From the NCBI GenBank assembly GCA_034096865.1, contig JAWQFJ010001857.1, positions 100,001-140,251 of the forward strand: a DNA stretch of 40,251 nucleotides, read 5' to 3'. Below the pieces are notes generated by a model. That model saw nothing but the letters and a program-made list of their open reading frames with translations. It ran no database searches and was not told the origin of the DNA. The stretch comes from Theodoxus fluviatilis (Eukaryota > Mollusca > Gastropoda > Cycloneritida > Neritidae). Positions 1-11,863 of this stretch are shown here, piece by piece; within the stretch, counting starts at the first letter, position 1; the number at the start of each line of letters is the position of its first letter. Both the position numbers and the translations under genes were made by a program.

Positions 1-618
1 ACCCTGCTGTGTGACTCTCCCTCCACCCTGCTGTGTGGCTCTCCCTCTACCCTGCTGTGTGACTGTCCCTCTACCCTGCTGTGTAACTCTCCCTCCACCC
101 TGCTGTGTGGCTCTCCCTCCACCCTGCTGTGTGACTCTCCCTCTACCCTAATGTGTGACTCTCCCTCTACCCTGCTGTGTAACTCTCCCTCTACCCTGCT
201 GTGTGGCTCTCCCTCCACCCTGCTGTGTGACTCTCCCTCTACCCTGCTGTGTGGCTCTCCCTCCACCCTGCTGTGTGACTCTCCCTCTACCCTGCTGTGT
301 GACTCTCCCTCTACCCTGCTGTGTGACTCTCCCTCTACCCTGCTGTGTGACTCTCCCTCTACCCTGCTGTGTGACTCTCCCTCCACCCTGCTGTGTGACT
401 CTCCCTCCACCCTGCTGTGTGACTCTCCCTCCACCCTGCTGTGTGACTCTCCCTCCACCCTGCTGTGTGACTCTCCCTCCACCCTGCTGTGTGACTCTCC
501 CTCCACCCTGCTGTGTGACTCTCCCTCTACCCTGATGTGTGACTCTCCCTCTACCCTGCTGTGTGACTCTCCCTCCACCCTGCTGTGTGACTCTCCCTCT
601 ACCCTGTACTGTGACTGG
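1..618. repeat. 24-bp minisatellite, about 25 copies, truncated at left edge
   Basis: A 24-bp unit beginning ACCCTGCTGTGTGACTCT and ending CCCTCC or CCCTCT repeats from base 1 to about 604, with a partial degenerate copy to 618. Variation is mostly GAC/GGC/AAC and TCC/TCT at fixed places. Because 24 is divisible by three, open frames exist on both strands (octapeptides such as CDSPSTLL). There is no start context, splice signal or non-repetitive coding flank, so I treat it as non-coding. It probably lies in an intron or the upstream part of the gamma-glutamyltranspeptidase gene whose last exon starts at 1758. Confidence 0.95.
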
Positions 619-845
619 CTGGGTTTTGCTGTCACTTTCCACTGTGGTGTTTGAAGCTGCTCAGATCTCAGAACTTCATCTTTGAACATGGTGCTGAGCT
701 CACATTGCGTCTCCCCATCTGTGAATAAAAGTGGATGAATGCCTATGAGGGCTGAGCTGGAAAGTTGTGGAAGTCAACTTTGGGTCATTAGCCTATTTTC
801 TGGTCTCACTTTGCTCATAAAGAAAATCACACCTGTAATTTTTCA

Positions 846-876
<31 letters not shown>

Positions 877-1757
877 TATTCCCCTTATTCCCCCATATGC
901 CCATCCATCTAACTGCATTCACACTACTTTTGGTGCTGAAATTGTGAAATGAAAGTAATTTTTTTGCATCCTTGTTGTCCTTGTAATTTTGACCAAATAT
1001 ATATAACATATATATATTATTTATAAATAGAAAATGTAGAGAGCAGTCTGAGTGCACGCCTCCACCAAGGAAACAAAAGCACAAAAACTTTGGGGTGTTC
1101 ATTGAAAGCCTGCTTGCCTTCTCCTTGGGACTTGAGATGGTGGAGTGACAATGAGAGTAGCGGCTGACCATGGGTAAACAAAATGCTGTTTGAGCACCCA
1201 TTCGTGACTGAAAAGTTGCAATGTGGAAATATAGCCATGCCGTTTCCCATTCACCCCTGCCTTTACATTCACTACCCATCTCACTTATTTTCCCCAGCAT
1301 TCTGCCCATCCACCTTTCTTCGCACTCTCCCCTTTTCTCAGACCTCATTCATGCAGATAGCTCCAAATGACTTCACATCTTTCTTATTTTTTTCTCGTGA
1401 TCTTGATCATATACAGCCAGAATAGCTGTTGTAAGATTTTTCACTTGGAAACTTGCGATGTAAGGCTTACATATTTATGAAAGGCAGCATTGCACTGCTG
1501 ATACTTCTTGTGTGGAGAACCTTTACTTCTTTGAACTTAATAAGTCAACCAGTCTTTGTGTTTGTGTTTGTGTCTGAGGCAGTTTTACTTATTTCTGGAA
1601 ACTCAACAGTAATATTGTACATATTTATTAAAATATAAGTAGGAATCCCCTTTTACCTTCAAGAGACATGATTAGCTTTCTTTCATCATCATACCCAATC
1701 TCCTTTCAACCCCAGGCCTTGTGTTTCTCTTCCTCACACTCTCCCATCTCATTCCAG
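619..1757 (+). other. Presumed last intron of the YwrD-like gene; no exon recognised
   Basis: This stretch holds a pure C run (about 849-875), an AT-rich patch (about 998-1028) and otherwise unique sequence. I found no exon for the gamma-glutamyltranspeptidase large subunit or for its catalytic threonine region. The 3' end is pyrimidine-rich and closes with ATTCCAG at 1751-1757, a good splice acceptor. Assignment as an intron is inferred from that acceptor and the exon that follows. Confidence 0.55.
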
Positions 1758-1995
1758 CTTGAACCCGAGTCAGAGCTTGGTGATGGTGGAGGAGGGGGTG
1801 CCCGAGGAGGAAGTGGACAAGCTGCGGAGGCTGGGACACACTGTACAGGGACCTGTTGTGGGTTGGGACCGTTCCCACTTTGGTCGGGGACAGGTCATCA
1901 CACGAGGCTCCTGGTGGTCAAGGGAGATGGCCACGGACAAGGTCTACTGGGCAGGCTCCGATCCCCGCGCCGATGGCTGTGTGGCTTGTTACTAG
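1758..1995 (+). CDS. Terminal exon of YwrD-like glutathione hydrolase (gamma-glutamyltranspeptidase family)
   Basis: The exon follows the acceptor ATTCCAG and gives one base to complete a codon, then 78 codons and a TAG stop. The peptide runs from LNPSQSLVMVEEGVPEEEV through LRRLGHTV and FGRGQVI to WAGSDPRADGC near the end. An 'EEG-P' segment, a 'LRRLGH' helix, FGRGQ and a C-terminal GSDPR-DG are hallmarks of the small-subunit end of gamma-glutamyltranspeptidases, especially the YwrD-type annotated in bacteria and many molluscs. The family makes an autoprocessed proenzyme that removes gamma-glutamyl groups from glutathione and similar compounds. The nucleophilic threonine is not in this exon and must lie upstream, off the window. 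Family membership is well supported; substrate and subtype are inference. Confidence 0.85.
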
Positions 1996-4900
1996 CTGCC
2001 TGTCCAAACCCTCGTAACCAGACTTTGCGCATCGTCTGCAGTCGGTGTTTCCCTTCGACTGATGTTTTCAGCTCACCTCTGTCTTGAAGCAGCTGACGGC
2101 TGCACTAGGTTTGGTTTGCACTTGCTGTGGGGTCAAATGAGGGGCTGGTGATGTTGATTGTTTAGCTCTGGAAGCAGCACAAAAAGATGAATCAAACTGA
2201 TGGACGGGCATTGAAGAGTAGGTACCTCGTGTGCCACTGAATGAGATTTGGATAGGTACTTAGTTTGTATGCATTTTATGATCAGATTTAAGTGTGAGAC
2301 TGACAATCTCTTACTTTACCATCTTCTTGCAGAAATGTCTAATACTTTGGCAATCTTGAAAAGTTTGCATGAAAAGGAAGAATTTTCCCTTTTTTTAAAA
2401 TGGATTTTTTTACTAATGTGAGATCACATGACTAATTCATTGATTGACATTGGGGTAAAAATCTTTCTTTATCAGCCTCGAAGGGAAACACTGACAACAT
2501 GCACATACTGCTGAAATTCTGAAAGAAAACTTCCAAACTTATCCAGCGCTCAATGTGTCGTAGACATCAGTCAAAATGCTCTAGGACTATTTTTGAAACT
2601 GTTGATGTTTTGAACTTGCATTGTAGTGTCCTTCATGGACGTTGCCAAGAGGTAATGTACATCACTTTTGTTGGATCTGTAGCTCTTCCAGTCTTGTTGG
2701 CATCACCCCACCATATTATTGTTGCCCTGGCATTACAGAGTCTGCCTGTCTTCCCGCTCTCCCTGCAGTGAAAGGACTGGAGACTCTGCACCTCACAGCA
2801 AAAGGGACAGAGGAGAGCTGGCGAAAGGCACACTCATGTTGCAGTATTTCAGAATGGCGTATAGTGTTTCTGTTGATCGCCAGTTTGAGTGATGCATTTC
2901 CTGGCTGTTTGCCATGTTTGCATTGATGATTGTCACACTGTTAGAGCAAGGACATGCTTGATCATGAAGGATATCTTAGGACAGTTGTAAGAGGATCTGG
3001 TTCATAGGCTGCTGATGGCGTACTTAGGCACCAGCCATAGTAGCTGTACAATTAAGTCTGAACTCAGTTGTAGAGAAGACGTAGACTGGTTGGCAAAAAG
3101 GGATGCAGGGTGCATTGTTATGCCGAACATCTGAGGAAGGTTACACAAAGGCCTGGTTTGTATGATGGCAGTGTAATACTTGAGCCACAGAAGCTAACAG
3201 TTGTGTCTGAATTCAGGTCCAGAAAAGAAGGCAGTGGAAGCTTGAGTGAAATGCAGTGTTTGAGAGTTATGGCGGATTTCCTGAGAGAAGTGGACGAAGG
3301 CCAGGTGTGTAGGCAGTGAATGGCAACGAAGTGACTGAGCCAGAGGAGGCTGAATGGAGAAGTCTGACCTGGGGTCTAGAAAGGAAGTCATTGGAGGCTT
3401 GAGTGAGGTGCAGTGTTTTGTGGTTGTGCTGCGCAACCTTGGAACGAATGAGTCACATCCGGGTCTGGGTTTAGCAGGAAACACTTGTTGTTCACCACGT
3501 CCATTGGCTCTGAGTTGTTACCAGCATTTCCTGAAGAGAGAAAAGTGATGGGCCAACTGCCCCTCCTAGCTTTCCAGTTTGCAAACCGGTGATTCTCTGT
3601 GATGAGATTTTGTGAGACCTTTTTTTAATAGTTTACCTAGAAAAAGATGTAACATGCCAGTGTTCCAGAGAAAAGTTTTGTTACTATTTTGTCTGCTTAG
3701 TTTTATTTAGAGAGAACTTGTTTCCTTATTTCTTTTTACATAGCTTTTACATGCTGTGACAGATTTTTTTAGTGTGAACAGCTTTTCTGTGTTGAAGCTT
3801 CTTCAATGTCATGCTTGCCACACCTACTTTATGGACTTTTTCAGACTGTAGCAAATTGCATTGACAGGCCTCTCAACTTGCTGAGGCTATCGGATCGCTG
3901 CCTTCTTTGAAGAGCTTTACAATGTGTATTCTCTTTTAAGCAACAGTAGAGGCAGCGTGGCTTAAGTTCCGTGAGTTTTTATGACGTGGAGATAGAGATT
4001 ATGAGTTGGCTGAAATGTTTCTAGCCTCCAACTGATGTAAAAATATATTTCAAAGAAGTTGAGAGCCTGGCCCAAGGCCTGAAATAGTCTTCAGTTGAGG
4101 AAGGGGGGAATAAAAATCATGCAATGAATGTGTCCACTGAAATTAGTTGGACTGCTGCTGTAGAAAGTTTACAAGAAAAAGGACATGTAGCTTTTACTTC
4201 CAAATGAGGAGGGCTTGAAAATGAAAGGGCATTGACTGACCTTGGCATCTATGACTGCAATGATGGGAAAACCCCTCTCTCCTATATTTGGCTGCAGCAA
4301 AGGGGCTGCAGTGCCCCACCAGGAACCGGCAATGAACCAGACTGCTGTGAAACGCGCTCGGCTCCACGCTGGTGGCAGCTGGAGTTGGCGTGACGGGTGT
4401 CGGAGAAAAAGCCTCTAGGAGCTGTTATTTATTCATGGCTGAATGAAGAGTCTTTGATGAATTGACTCCAGGAGTGAATCAAGAAGCACAGCTTCTGTGA
4501 GTGGAGATGAAGAAACTGTTTCTGTGGATGCCGTAATGGATTCTGACCAGCAGAAGGAGTTGGTCCGCGGGTCAGGGAGAGATGGCTGGGGGTGAAAGTG
4601 AAGAAGCAATGCATGGCCACCTCTTCAGTTTCCAATGGAAAGCTACCGACCGGTATGGCATGGGAGGCCTGAGTGTGCCAGGCACGCCCACTCTGTCTGC
4701 AGCCACCGTGCGCTGGATCCCAGAGTGACTTGCAGAGCACCGACATTGTTAGACATTGTGGACCTTACGTGATTACCCTTGTGGAAATGTTGGGCTTTGA
4801 GGTGGATGTGGCCACTCTGGACTCCTCCCCTTTCGTGTGACGGATGGGTTCTGTGGAACTTCATTGGAGTTGCATGTTGTTTGTTGTTTGTATTGCCCCA

Positions 4901-6490
4901 CTCTGTGTGAGAGCTTGTAGAGCCACGTTGGCCGGAGTCTAGTGCCATCGCATTGCCTTCTGTGAGCCTGCTAGCAGTGGCTGGATGCTTTGTAGTTGCA
5001 CCTGCACCGCCATTGCTGAATGCTGTTATCTGTTCGCTATCTATGAATGTACCATACCGTACATTACCGTATCTTTTCACCAATTTTGATGTGTTGCATT
5101 TGAAGGGAAATGTGGGTGGTGGCTGTTATTATATTGTTGCAAATCGATGATGGGTGCTTAGTACAATATGATTATAAAGGTATGCATTTTGAAAAATGAA
5201 ATTAATGGAGAAAACAACACATAGCTATGCAAAGTGTTGCTGAGAGTGATGTTGAAAGATCATGATGAAAATTTGCAGACAAACTGATGTAACGATGTCT
5301 GTTTTTGCAGTGCAATAAAACTTCTCCAATACAGTGCGAGTCCTTTTGAAGGGAAGCAGATAGCAATCTGGAGTTACTGTGCGTTTCTGGTGAAGATTTG
5401 GATGTCTTCTGGACAGGTTTGGGAGATCTACTCTGTAGGAAGTTAAAGACAGGCCAGTGATGCTACCCAAGGATGTACTGATTGGGGGTGGGGGGGTGGG
5501 GTGTATCTAGCACAGCTGCCATATGCGATTCTCTGAAATGGAGCAATAGTGTTTTGTTTCTGTGTACCTTTTATTAGCAGTAGCGTGAACTATTCTCATC
5601 TCATTCCTCAAATAGTTGTACCAAGACTGACAGCAAAGAGGTGGTACCTGGACTCGCAGCTGACAATTGAAGCCAAAGATTTGATTTGCCAGGTGTATGA
5701 TGTTTCCTAGTTGTTTGTATTTTTAGTAATGTTGGAGTAACTTGGTGAGACTTCAACCAGCCTCACAGTTCATATGATTGGTACAAGTTTCACTGTTCTA
5801 TGTGCCAAATGCATGGAAAAGATAGTCACTCAACATGCCTACTTCTGGCGTAACCTTTTCCATATCAGTTGTGGAAAGAAATCACATTTTCACACTGAAA
5901 CCTAGAGTAATGCTGTTCAATCATGGACAAGTTTTCTATTCTATATTTTTGTAAGGGTAATATTTGTGGTAGTGTACTTTATTTTGAGGCCAATGGTGAT
6001 TCCGAGTCAACCCGTTGAAGCCTCCATTGTGGACTGCTGTTTCTAGTGAGGGCGGGCAGTCACTGCTGGTTTGACATTCCCTTGCTGCGTCCGGCAGCCG
6101 AGCAGTCCAGCGTGCGTCTCAGCTAAGCAGTCCTGTGTGTGTCTCAGCAGTGTCAAGGGCAAAACTTACACTGCCCCATGTCTCCTTCTGTTGTGATACA
6201 CTGCTAAAGTTGCAGCACAACTACACTGCAACTGTTACAACGAAAATCATCCAAAGAGGAACATGAATTATCTGGTCTGACAGTAGGAGATAAGGAATTA
6301 GTATCCATTATAGAAGTGGAAGTATTAAAGTTGATCGGACTTTTTTAATCCCAGAAGACTTTTTGGATTTTATTTTGTTGTTTACTTTTAGATACTGCTA
6401 TTTTTTTCTTATTTGTTTTAAGTAAGATTTCTTTTTGTGTTAGTAGTTTGAGTGCCTCATGGCTACAATAAAGTTTAAAGTGAGGGTAGG
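1996..6490 (+). other. Probable long 3' UTR and downstream sequence of the YwrD-like gene
   Basis: No coding exon could be recognised in this stretch on either strand. Canonical AATAAA signals on the plus strand occur at 4109, 5314 and 6467, so the transcript could end at any of them. A weak direct duplication is visible: the text around 3182-3266 and 3336-3420 shares blocks such as CAGTGGAAGCTTGAGTGA with CATTGGAGGCTTGAGTGA. A G-rich run occurs near 5485-5505. The UTR assignment rests on position only. Confidence 0.35.
6467..6472 (+). promoter_or_regulatory. Candidate polyadenylation signal AATAAA
   Basis: A canonical AATAAA on the coding strand of the YwrD-like gene, followed by GT-rich sequence (6480-6530), as expected of a cleavage region. 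Earlier AATAAA hexamers at 4109 and 5314 compete with it, so use of this one is uncertain. Confidence 0.3.
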
Positions 6491-8000
6491 TGGCATTAGT
6501 CTAGTGTGCGGTTGTTTAGTGCCTGAGGTTGTGATTTTTTCATGTTACTTGTTTGTACTCAGGTCCAGGTCATGTACTTCCATTGCAATCTTCCAGGAGT
6601 TGCCAGTGACTCTGCCATGATTGTCTTTTTAACTTATGCAGTATTCCTTGCTGTTATTTCACTTTTTTTGTTGCTGTATTATTTTACTATCCATAAACAA
6701 AATTAGATGGAATCATGCATCCAGATGTTATTGTATTTAAAACAAACAGGACTTTGCCCCCTGGAAACTATTTCAAAATAAACATAATGCTGATTTTGGA
6801 ATTGCCCCGTAAAAGTGTACTTTCTGAAGGGTCTCCTTTGGAAACAGGCTCAGAACAGAAGCACATTTGTAGTATCAGTAATTTAGACTATTATTGATAA
6901 CAACAATTCTTGACAAGGAATACTTACAATGTAAATTTTACTATTTGCAACAATGGAAATTTTTTCCCCATGCAATAATATTTTTAATGAAGCTAAAAGC
7001 AATCTATAAGAATAAATTATAGGCATAGGGGTCAGACACGGGGTCGAGTGAGAGCAAGCATTTTCTATGAGCACAAACCCAAACATTGATTCATCTTGTA
7101 TTTTTGCAGTACAGTATTTCTGTGACTCTTTCTTAAATGCTCAATGTTTGTGACCTTAACTATTTCATGATCATGTCACTGTGTCCGTGAGTACAGAGAT
7201 TTCTCTTTCCCGTTTCACTAGCTTGGAATATTCTAACATCTTTTGTTGGTTTTGACTGGCAAAGAACTGAATTACTTTTCTCTTGTTCAGCATTAGTTGG
7301 TCAAGTTTTGCCAGCTAAGCTAATCTTTGTTACGTAAACATTATTCTCGAGAACTCATCCCGGAGTTTCGAACCCTTTGAGTAATTATACATGTTTGAAC
7401 AATAGTTACCTCATTCGTGGTAATTTGTTGGCTTTATTTGGTTTTCAGTTTTTGAATAGTGAACGTTTAATATCCCTGTTGTTCCATCCAGTGTAAACTG
7501 TAATCTGTACATTTCGTCATTAGTTGTGAATGATACAATCAATATGATTTTAAAACATAAGGAAACAGGGTGTATAATGTGTTGACTATTTAATGATTAA
7601 TGTATTTGTAATTTGAACTGCCCTGAACCAAACTGTTGAGGCCATACTGACCATCTGTCATATGTTTTTGAAACACTTGTATGAAATGGTTACATAGGAA
7701 ATTGATTGGCTTGGCTCTGTAGATGAACTTGACGCTTTTAATGCAGACTTAAAGTCTTGCTGTAACGAAAGTGTGAAGCTGTGTGATGTGCTCTGTACGT
7801 TAGGGCGTACGCTTTAATTCTTTTGTTTTGCTACTCAATGTGTACAATCATCACTGTTTTGGCAGAAGCACTCATGCCTCATGTGATTTTTCGTGCCAGA
7901 AACCTGATTTTTCTTGATGTTTTAGACAGTATTATACTTGTGCTAAGTCGTGCAAAACCCTAAATTCATCACTGTTCCATTTGGACACATTCTGTCACAG
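6491..8000. other. Unique AT-rich intergenic sequence, nothing recognised
   Basis: AT-rich sequence with no exon, RNA gene or repeat that I can recognise on either strand. Short open frames near 6715-6897 and 6883-7086 have no recognisable domain and no coding-like composition. Confidence 0.5.
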
Positions 8001-8004
8001 CCTG

Positions 8005-8103
8005 CTTCATGTGTGTGTGTGTCTGTCTGTCTGTGTTTCTGTCTCTCTCTCCCTGTCTCCCTCTGTTTTTCTCTATCTCTCTGTGTCTGTCTATCTTTCT
8101 CTG

Positions 8104-8170
<67 letters not shown>

Positions 8171-8345
8171 ATGTCTATCTACCTGTCTGTCTCTCTCAAT
8201 TATTTTTTTCTCCTTCTTCCCTCCCTCCTCCCAATCTCCTTCTCCCAACTCCCTTCTCTAACTAACACACACTCCCTCTCTCTCGTTCTCTTCCCCCCAC
8301 CCCCCACCCTTTCCCTTTCTCTCGTGCCCGCTCTCTCCCGCTCTA
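8005..8345. repeat. GTCT tetranucleotide microsatellite in a pyrimidine-rich tract
   Basis: Degenerate TG and TCTG sequence leads into a nearly pure (GTCT)n run at about 8106-8168, about 15 copies, then a TC-rich tract to about 8345. The open frames across it on both strands are low-complexity cysteine/leucine/serine or aspartate/arginine/glutamine strings and are not genes. Confidence 0.95.
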
Positions 8346-9087
8346 TACAAATATTTCGTCCACGTACGTGTTGTTTAATGAGACTTTCAAGGTCATCTCG
8401 AAGATAATGACCAAAGAGTCATTTGTCCACCAAGTCAGATGGTGTAATTTGTTGAACTGTTCTTTCAATTTTGCAAGGCAAAATTGCTGCCAATATCTAC
8501 TGCTTTTAAAGCTATGTGGAAAAAGCTTTTGCTTTTGTTAACTGTTTGTTGTACCAGCTCTGATCCGTGATAACCTGAAGTATACCATTCCTTATCATCT
8601 TGTGGTATTTGTCAGAAACAAGGATTCTGCATGTGAAATTATGAGTGATTGCTCAATACTTGATGACCAAACATCCCGCACCGAGTGCTTGCTATGGAAA
8701 TAACAATATTTGGCATTGCTTGAGTGAGAAAAAAAATTGCCAGCATCTTTGGTGACCAAATTCATTTGTAATGCATATTTCATATCAAAATTAAATGGCT
8801 CCCAAAGTGGATCTGACTTGTTTTATGAATCGTGTCACATGTGATATTTTATCTAATTATTGTCTCCATTGTCATCATCCATCATCGTCGACATCATTGA
8901 TATCATCATCACCTTCGATATTACCACTACTTTCATCGTCAACATAGCCATCATCTACATAGCCATCATCTAAACATTTTCATCGTTGTCATCATTGACG
9001 TTATCTTTACCATTGCAATCGTGTGACCCATTTAGCACGCAGTAGCCTAGGAATCGAGAGGAAAGACATGAATGTTTCTCACAGACG
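8346..9087. other. Intergenic; imperfect ATC-rich tract at 8870-8985, otherwise nothing recognised
   Basis: A degenerate ATC/TCATCA trinucleotide tract lies at about 8870-8985, including a direct duplication of ATAGCCATCATCTA. The rest is unique sequence without a recognisable gene. Confidence 0.6.
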
Positions 9088-9262
9088 GTCGCATCGGGTG
9101 CTGGACGTTTCGCCCCATTTGCAAGTTCGCCCCAACCACTTCGCCCCACATTCTAGGGTTAGGGTTAGGGTTTGGATAGTGGGGCGAACCGGCAAGAATG
9201 TGGGACGAAGTGGTTGGGGCGAACTTGCAAATGGGGCGAAATGTCCATGAGCCGTCGCATCG
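9088..9262. mobile_element. Foldback MITE, 157 bp, with 9-bp target duplication and TTAGGG hinge
   Basis: The element at 9097-9253 is flanked by direct 9-bp copies of GTCGCATCG at 9088-9096 and 9254-9262. Its arms are long inverted repeats: the left arm reads GGACGTTTCGCCCCATTTGC from 9103 and the right arm ends in GGGGCGAAATGTCC at 9246. Both arms contain repeated TTCGCCCCA modules. The hinge contains TAGGGTTAGGGTTAGGG (9153-9170), about three telomere-type repeats. A 9-bp duplication is typical of Mutator-like elements; that placement is inference. No coding capacity. Confidence 0.8.
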
Positions 9263-9656
9263 AGAGAGTATTCCAAGTTACGCAATGGTCAGTGCGGGGC
9301 ATAAAGGCCGGTGGTTAGTCGTGGGGGAACCGTTGTAGTTACAGTAATCCGACGACGCAATCAAGGTAGACAACTCTGAACTCGCAAGAAAATTTGTGCT
9401 GACCCATTGTATGCCCTTCGTATCAGTGGATGTGCCAGACTGCAGACATCAAGGAGAGCTCTACACACTATTCACGTATTGAAAATAAGCGTTTTCAGCG
9501 AAAAGAAAAATGTTTATTTATGTTCAGATGAATCTACTATATTCATAGCATAATTCTTACAACGAGCCACACGGGCTCACATAGGGAGGGATTTTGTTTT
9601 GTTGGTTTATTGGTGGTTGTTTTTCGGTCAGGTTACCTCAACCACTTTTTTTTCCC
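9263..9656. other. Intergenic, nothing recognised
   Basis: Unique sequence between the foldback element and the SINE, with no recognisable gene or repeat. Confidence 0.5.
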
Positions 9657-9805
9657 CAGTAGAGCGCTCGCCCGCTGTCGCTAGCAGCTAGCGGTAGCAG
9701 TGTTCGAAGCTGCGCGGATCCTCGGGTTGAATTCTTGGGCAAGGTGCTTAACTCGCTTTGCTTTTCCCCACCCAGGAGTAAAAATGGGTACCTGCAAAGG
9801 CATCG
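9657..9805 (+). mobile_element. tRNA-derived SINE (head and conserved core)
   Basis: The segment starts CAGTAGAGCGCTCGCC, like the A-box region of a tRNA-type head (the usual form is AGTGGTAGAGC). About 40 bp on it has GTGTTCGAAGC, close to a B-box. It continues with CTTGGGCAAGGTGCTTAAC and GAGTAAAAATGGGTACCTG, a core I recognise from widespread invertebrate SINEs. The 5' limit, 3' tail and target duplication are unclear, and the element may extend towards 9990. Confidence 0.65.
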
Positions 9806-10285
9806 ATGTCACGCTGTGTTGCGCTTTTACCTTTGCGTGAGCAAGCATAGGGCTGGATTACTCTCCTGGGAGTGGAGTTGGTGCTGGTGTCTGGCTGGTA
9901 CGTGCGCCTTAACTGTCTGTCACTGTGTTCGTCGTCAGTTGCCAGTAAAGGATTTATCAAGTGGCCCAGTGACAGGGTGGTAAAGTGTGGTGTGGTTTGA
10001 GACCCAGACAGAAGTGTTGAGTCGCTGCGTATAAATACACGAAAAGATGCTTGGTTGCACTGACATGGCACGACGGTAGCATAAGAAGTGGGCACTTAGT
10101 ATCTCCCATTCTGAACACAGAGATATTCACTAGTCTCAGCGACGCTGAATGAGTATCTCCCAGCATATTACTCTGTCACACTAGTCCGACGGCATTGACT
10201 ATTTTTCTGTTTTAAATCTTTGCGCCTGCTGCCCTATCATTTTGTCTGTGTGTCCCTCTTTCTGCATTTGTGTAGGAATATGTAC
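9806..10285. other. Intergenic, possible SINE remainder, nothing else recognised
   Basis: GC-moderate sequence downstream of the SINE core. It may hold its degraded tail. No gene recognised. Confidence 0.4.
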
Positions 10286-10435
10286 GTGTCTACGTGTGTG
10301 TGTGTGTGTGTGTGCGTGTGTGTGTGTGTGTTCATGTGTGTACGTTTGTGTGTGCGTGCTTGTGTGTGTTTGTGCGTGTGTGTGTGTGTGTTCATGTGTG
10401 TGCGTTTGTGTGTGCGTGCTTGTGCGTGGGTAGGC
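10286..10435. repeat. TG-rich microsatellite with an embedded higher-order duplication
   Basis: Interrupted (TG)n. A block containing TTCATGTGTGT and GTTTGTGTGTGCGTGCTTGTG occurs twice about 60 bp apart, so the dinucleotide array has itself been tandemly duplicated. Confidence 0.9.
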
Positions 10436-10469
10436 GTACGTCTTTTTGTCTGTAGTATGTTGCCATCTT

Positions 10470-10554
10470 CTCTCTGTCTCTGTTTCTCTGTCTCTGTCTG
10501 TCTCTCTCTCTCTCACTCTCTCTCTCTCCCTCCCTCCCTCCCTCTCTCCCTCCG

Positions 10555-10627
<73 letters not shown>
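10470..10627. repeat. TC-rich tract ending in a pure (TC)n microsatellite
   Basis: A CTCTGTCTC-type tract leads into a pure (CT)n run at about 10561-10627. Overlapping serine/leucine or arginine/glutamate open frames are artefacts of the dinucleotide. Confidence 0.95.
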
Positions 10628-10629
<2 letters not shown>

Positions 10630-10759
10630 AGGATGAGGCACACTTTCTGTTGACTTGCAAAGCTTATGACCACTTACGGGACTAAGAGACCAAATCCAGA
10701 GGTCTGTGCACACCTCTTGCAAGGAAAGGGGGGGAAAACCCACACCAAGAGCAGTGATA

Positions 10760-10761
<2 letters not shown>

Positions 10762-10828
<67 letters not shown>
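10762..10828. repeat. (TA)n microsatellite
   Basis: About 33 uninterrupted TA dinucleotides. This is a self-complementary array able to extrude a cruciform. Confidence 0.95.
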
Positions 10829-10831
<3 letters not shown>

Positions 10832-11024
10832 TATGCGTTCGAGATAAGGAAACAAAAACTGGCACCAAAAGAAGTCATTCCTATACATGATACCAACATT
10901 GATCTGCGTGAACTAACGGTTAACAATGCTGTTTTGTATAACTGTTGCGTTGTGGGGGGTTTTCTTTCCTTTTTTTGTATTTGCAATGGGCTGATGACCT
11001 AGCGATAAAATTCAGTACAATTCA

Positions 11025-11028
11025 TCTT

Positions 11029-11127
<99 letters not shown>

Positions 11128-11134
11128 GCGCGCA
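11025..11134. repeat. Compound (TC)n(AC)n microsatellite
   Basis: A (CT)n run changes directly into (CA)n at about 11072 and ends near 11125, then a few alternating GCGC bases. The same compound structure recurs at the right end of the window. Confidence 0.95.
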
Positions 11135-11578
11135 CGCAGACATCGACTGCAATTCATCTTGCTTACGCTGAACGGTTTTGGCAGTCATTTCGCAACACAT
11201 TCTGTTCACAATGGCTGCGATGCAGCTGTTTCAGTGAAGTGGTTGTCACAGATAGACAAAGAAAACGCAGGACGAATTGAAAATGTCGAATTTGTATAAT
11301 TTATGTGTCGTTGGTTTTTTCAACAGAAAATAACATTTGATCAGGTCAAGAAGCAAATCCGTTCGCACTACAAATAAAATAACGAATCTCTTGGCACGAA
11401 TAAATAATACAAATGAAGTTTCATGCAAGTTGCACAATCAGGTAAGAGATTTGAGCTTCGAAAACAATAACGTCATATCCGCTTACAAACTACTACCGTG
11501 GCAGAATCCCTCTGGGCATAGCTGACGCTGGTAGATCGTCCACCCTGGCGTGAGGGAGTGGATCCCACCCCTACATGA

Positions 11579-11617
<39 letters not shown>

Positions 11618-11829
11618 CCCCCAGTGGCACACTGTGCTGCTCGGGGCCTCCCGTGGCCCAGCTACTGGCGTAAGGCCCCGAAAGCTCCATGACGACGAGT
11701 TGCAGCTGATGAGGGCGACATCTAGCGGCATCTGCCATGTGCGATCCTGCTGCCACAAAATGGAGTGGTGTTTTTTTTTTTCAGCCATGTCTCGTATCTT
11801 TTGAAAGACCTGCATGTTGGCCTTGCGCA

Positions 11830-11862
<33 letters not shown>
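11135..11862. other. Intergenic with two long C runs
   Basis: The region has C runs at about 11581-11616 (36 C) and about 11831-11863 (33 C). Sequence between them (about 11617-11830) is GC-moderate but shows no recognisable protein family or RNA. The true length of the homopolymers is unreliable in most assemblies. Confidence 0.5.

Positions 11863-11863
<1 letters not shown>

Noticed and set aside
148..654. Open frames of ~165 codons on both strands over the minisatellite
   Set aside because: They exist only because the 24-bp unit is divisible by three and lacks stops. There is no unique coding sequence on either side, so a repetitive protein is not supported.
7943..8407. Cysteine/leucine/serine or Asp-Arg-Gln-Thr repeat proteins
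   Set aside because: Translations of GTCT and TC microsatellites, open in several frames on both strands at once.
9153..9170. Chromosome end or interstitial telomere
   Set aside because: Only about three TTAGGG units are present, inside the hinge of a foldback element with target duplications.
10199..11280. Multiple low-complexity open frames
   Set aside because: Translations of TG, TC, TA and CA microsatellites.
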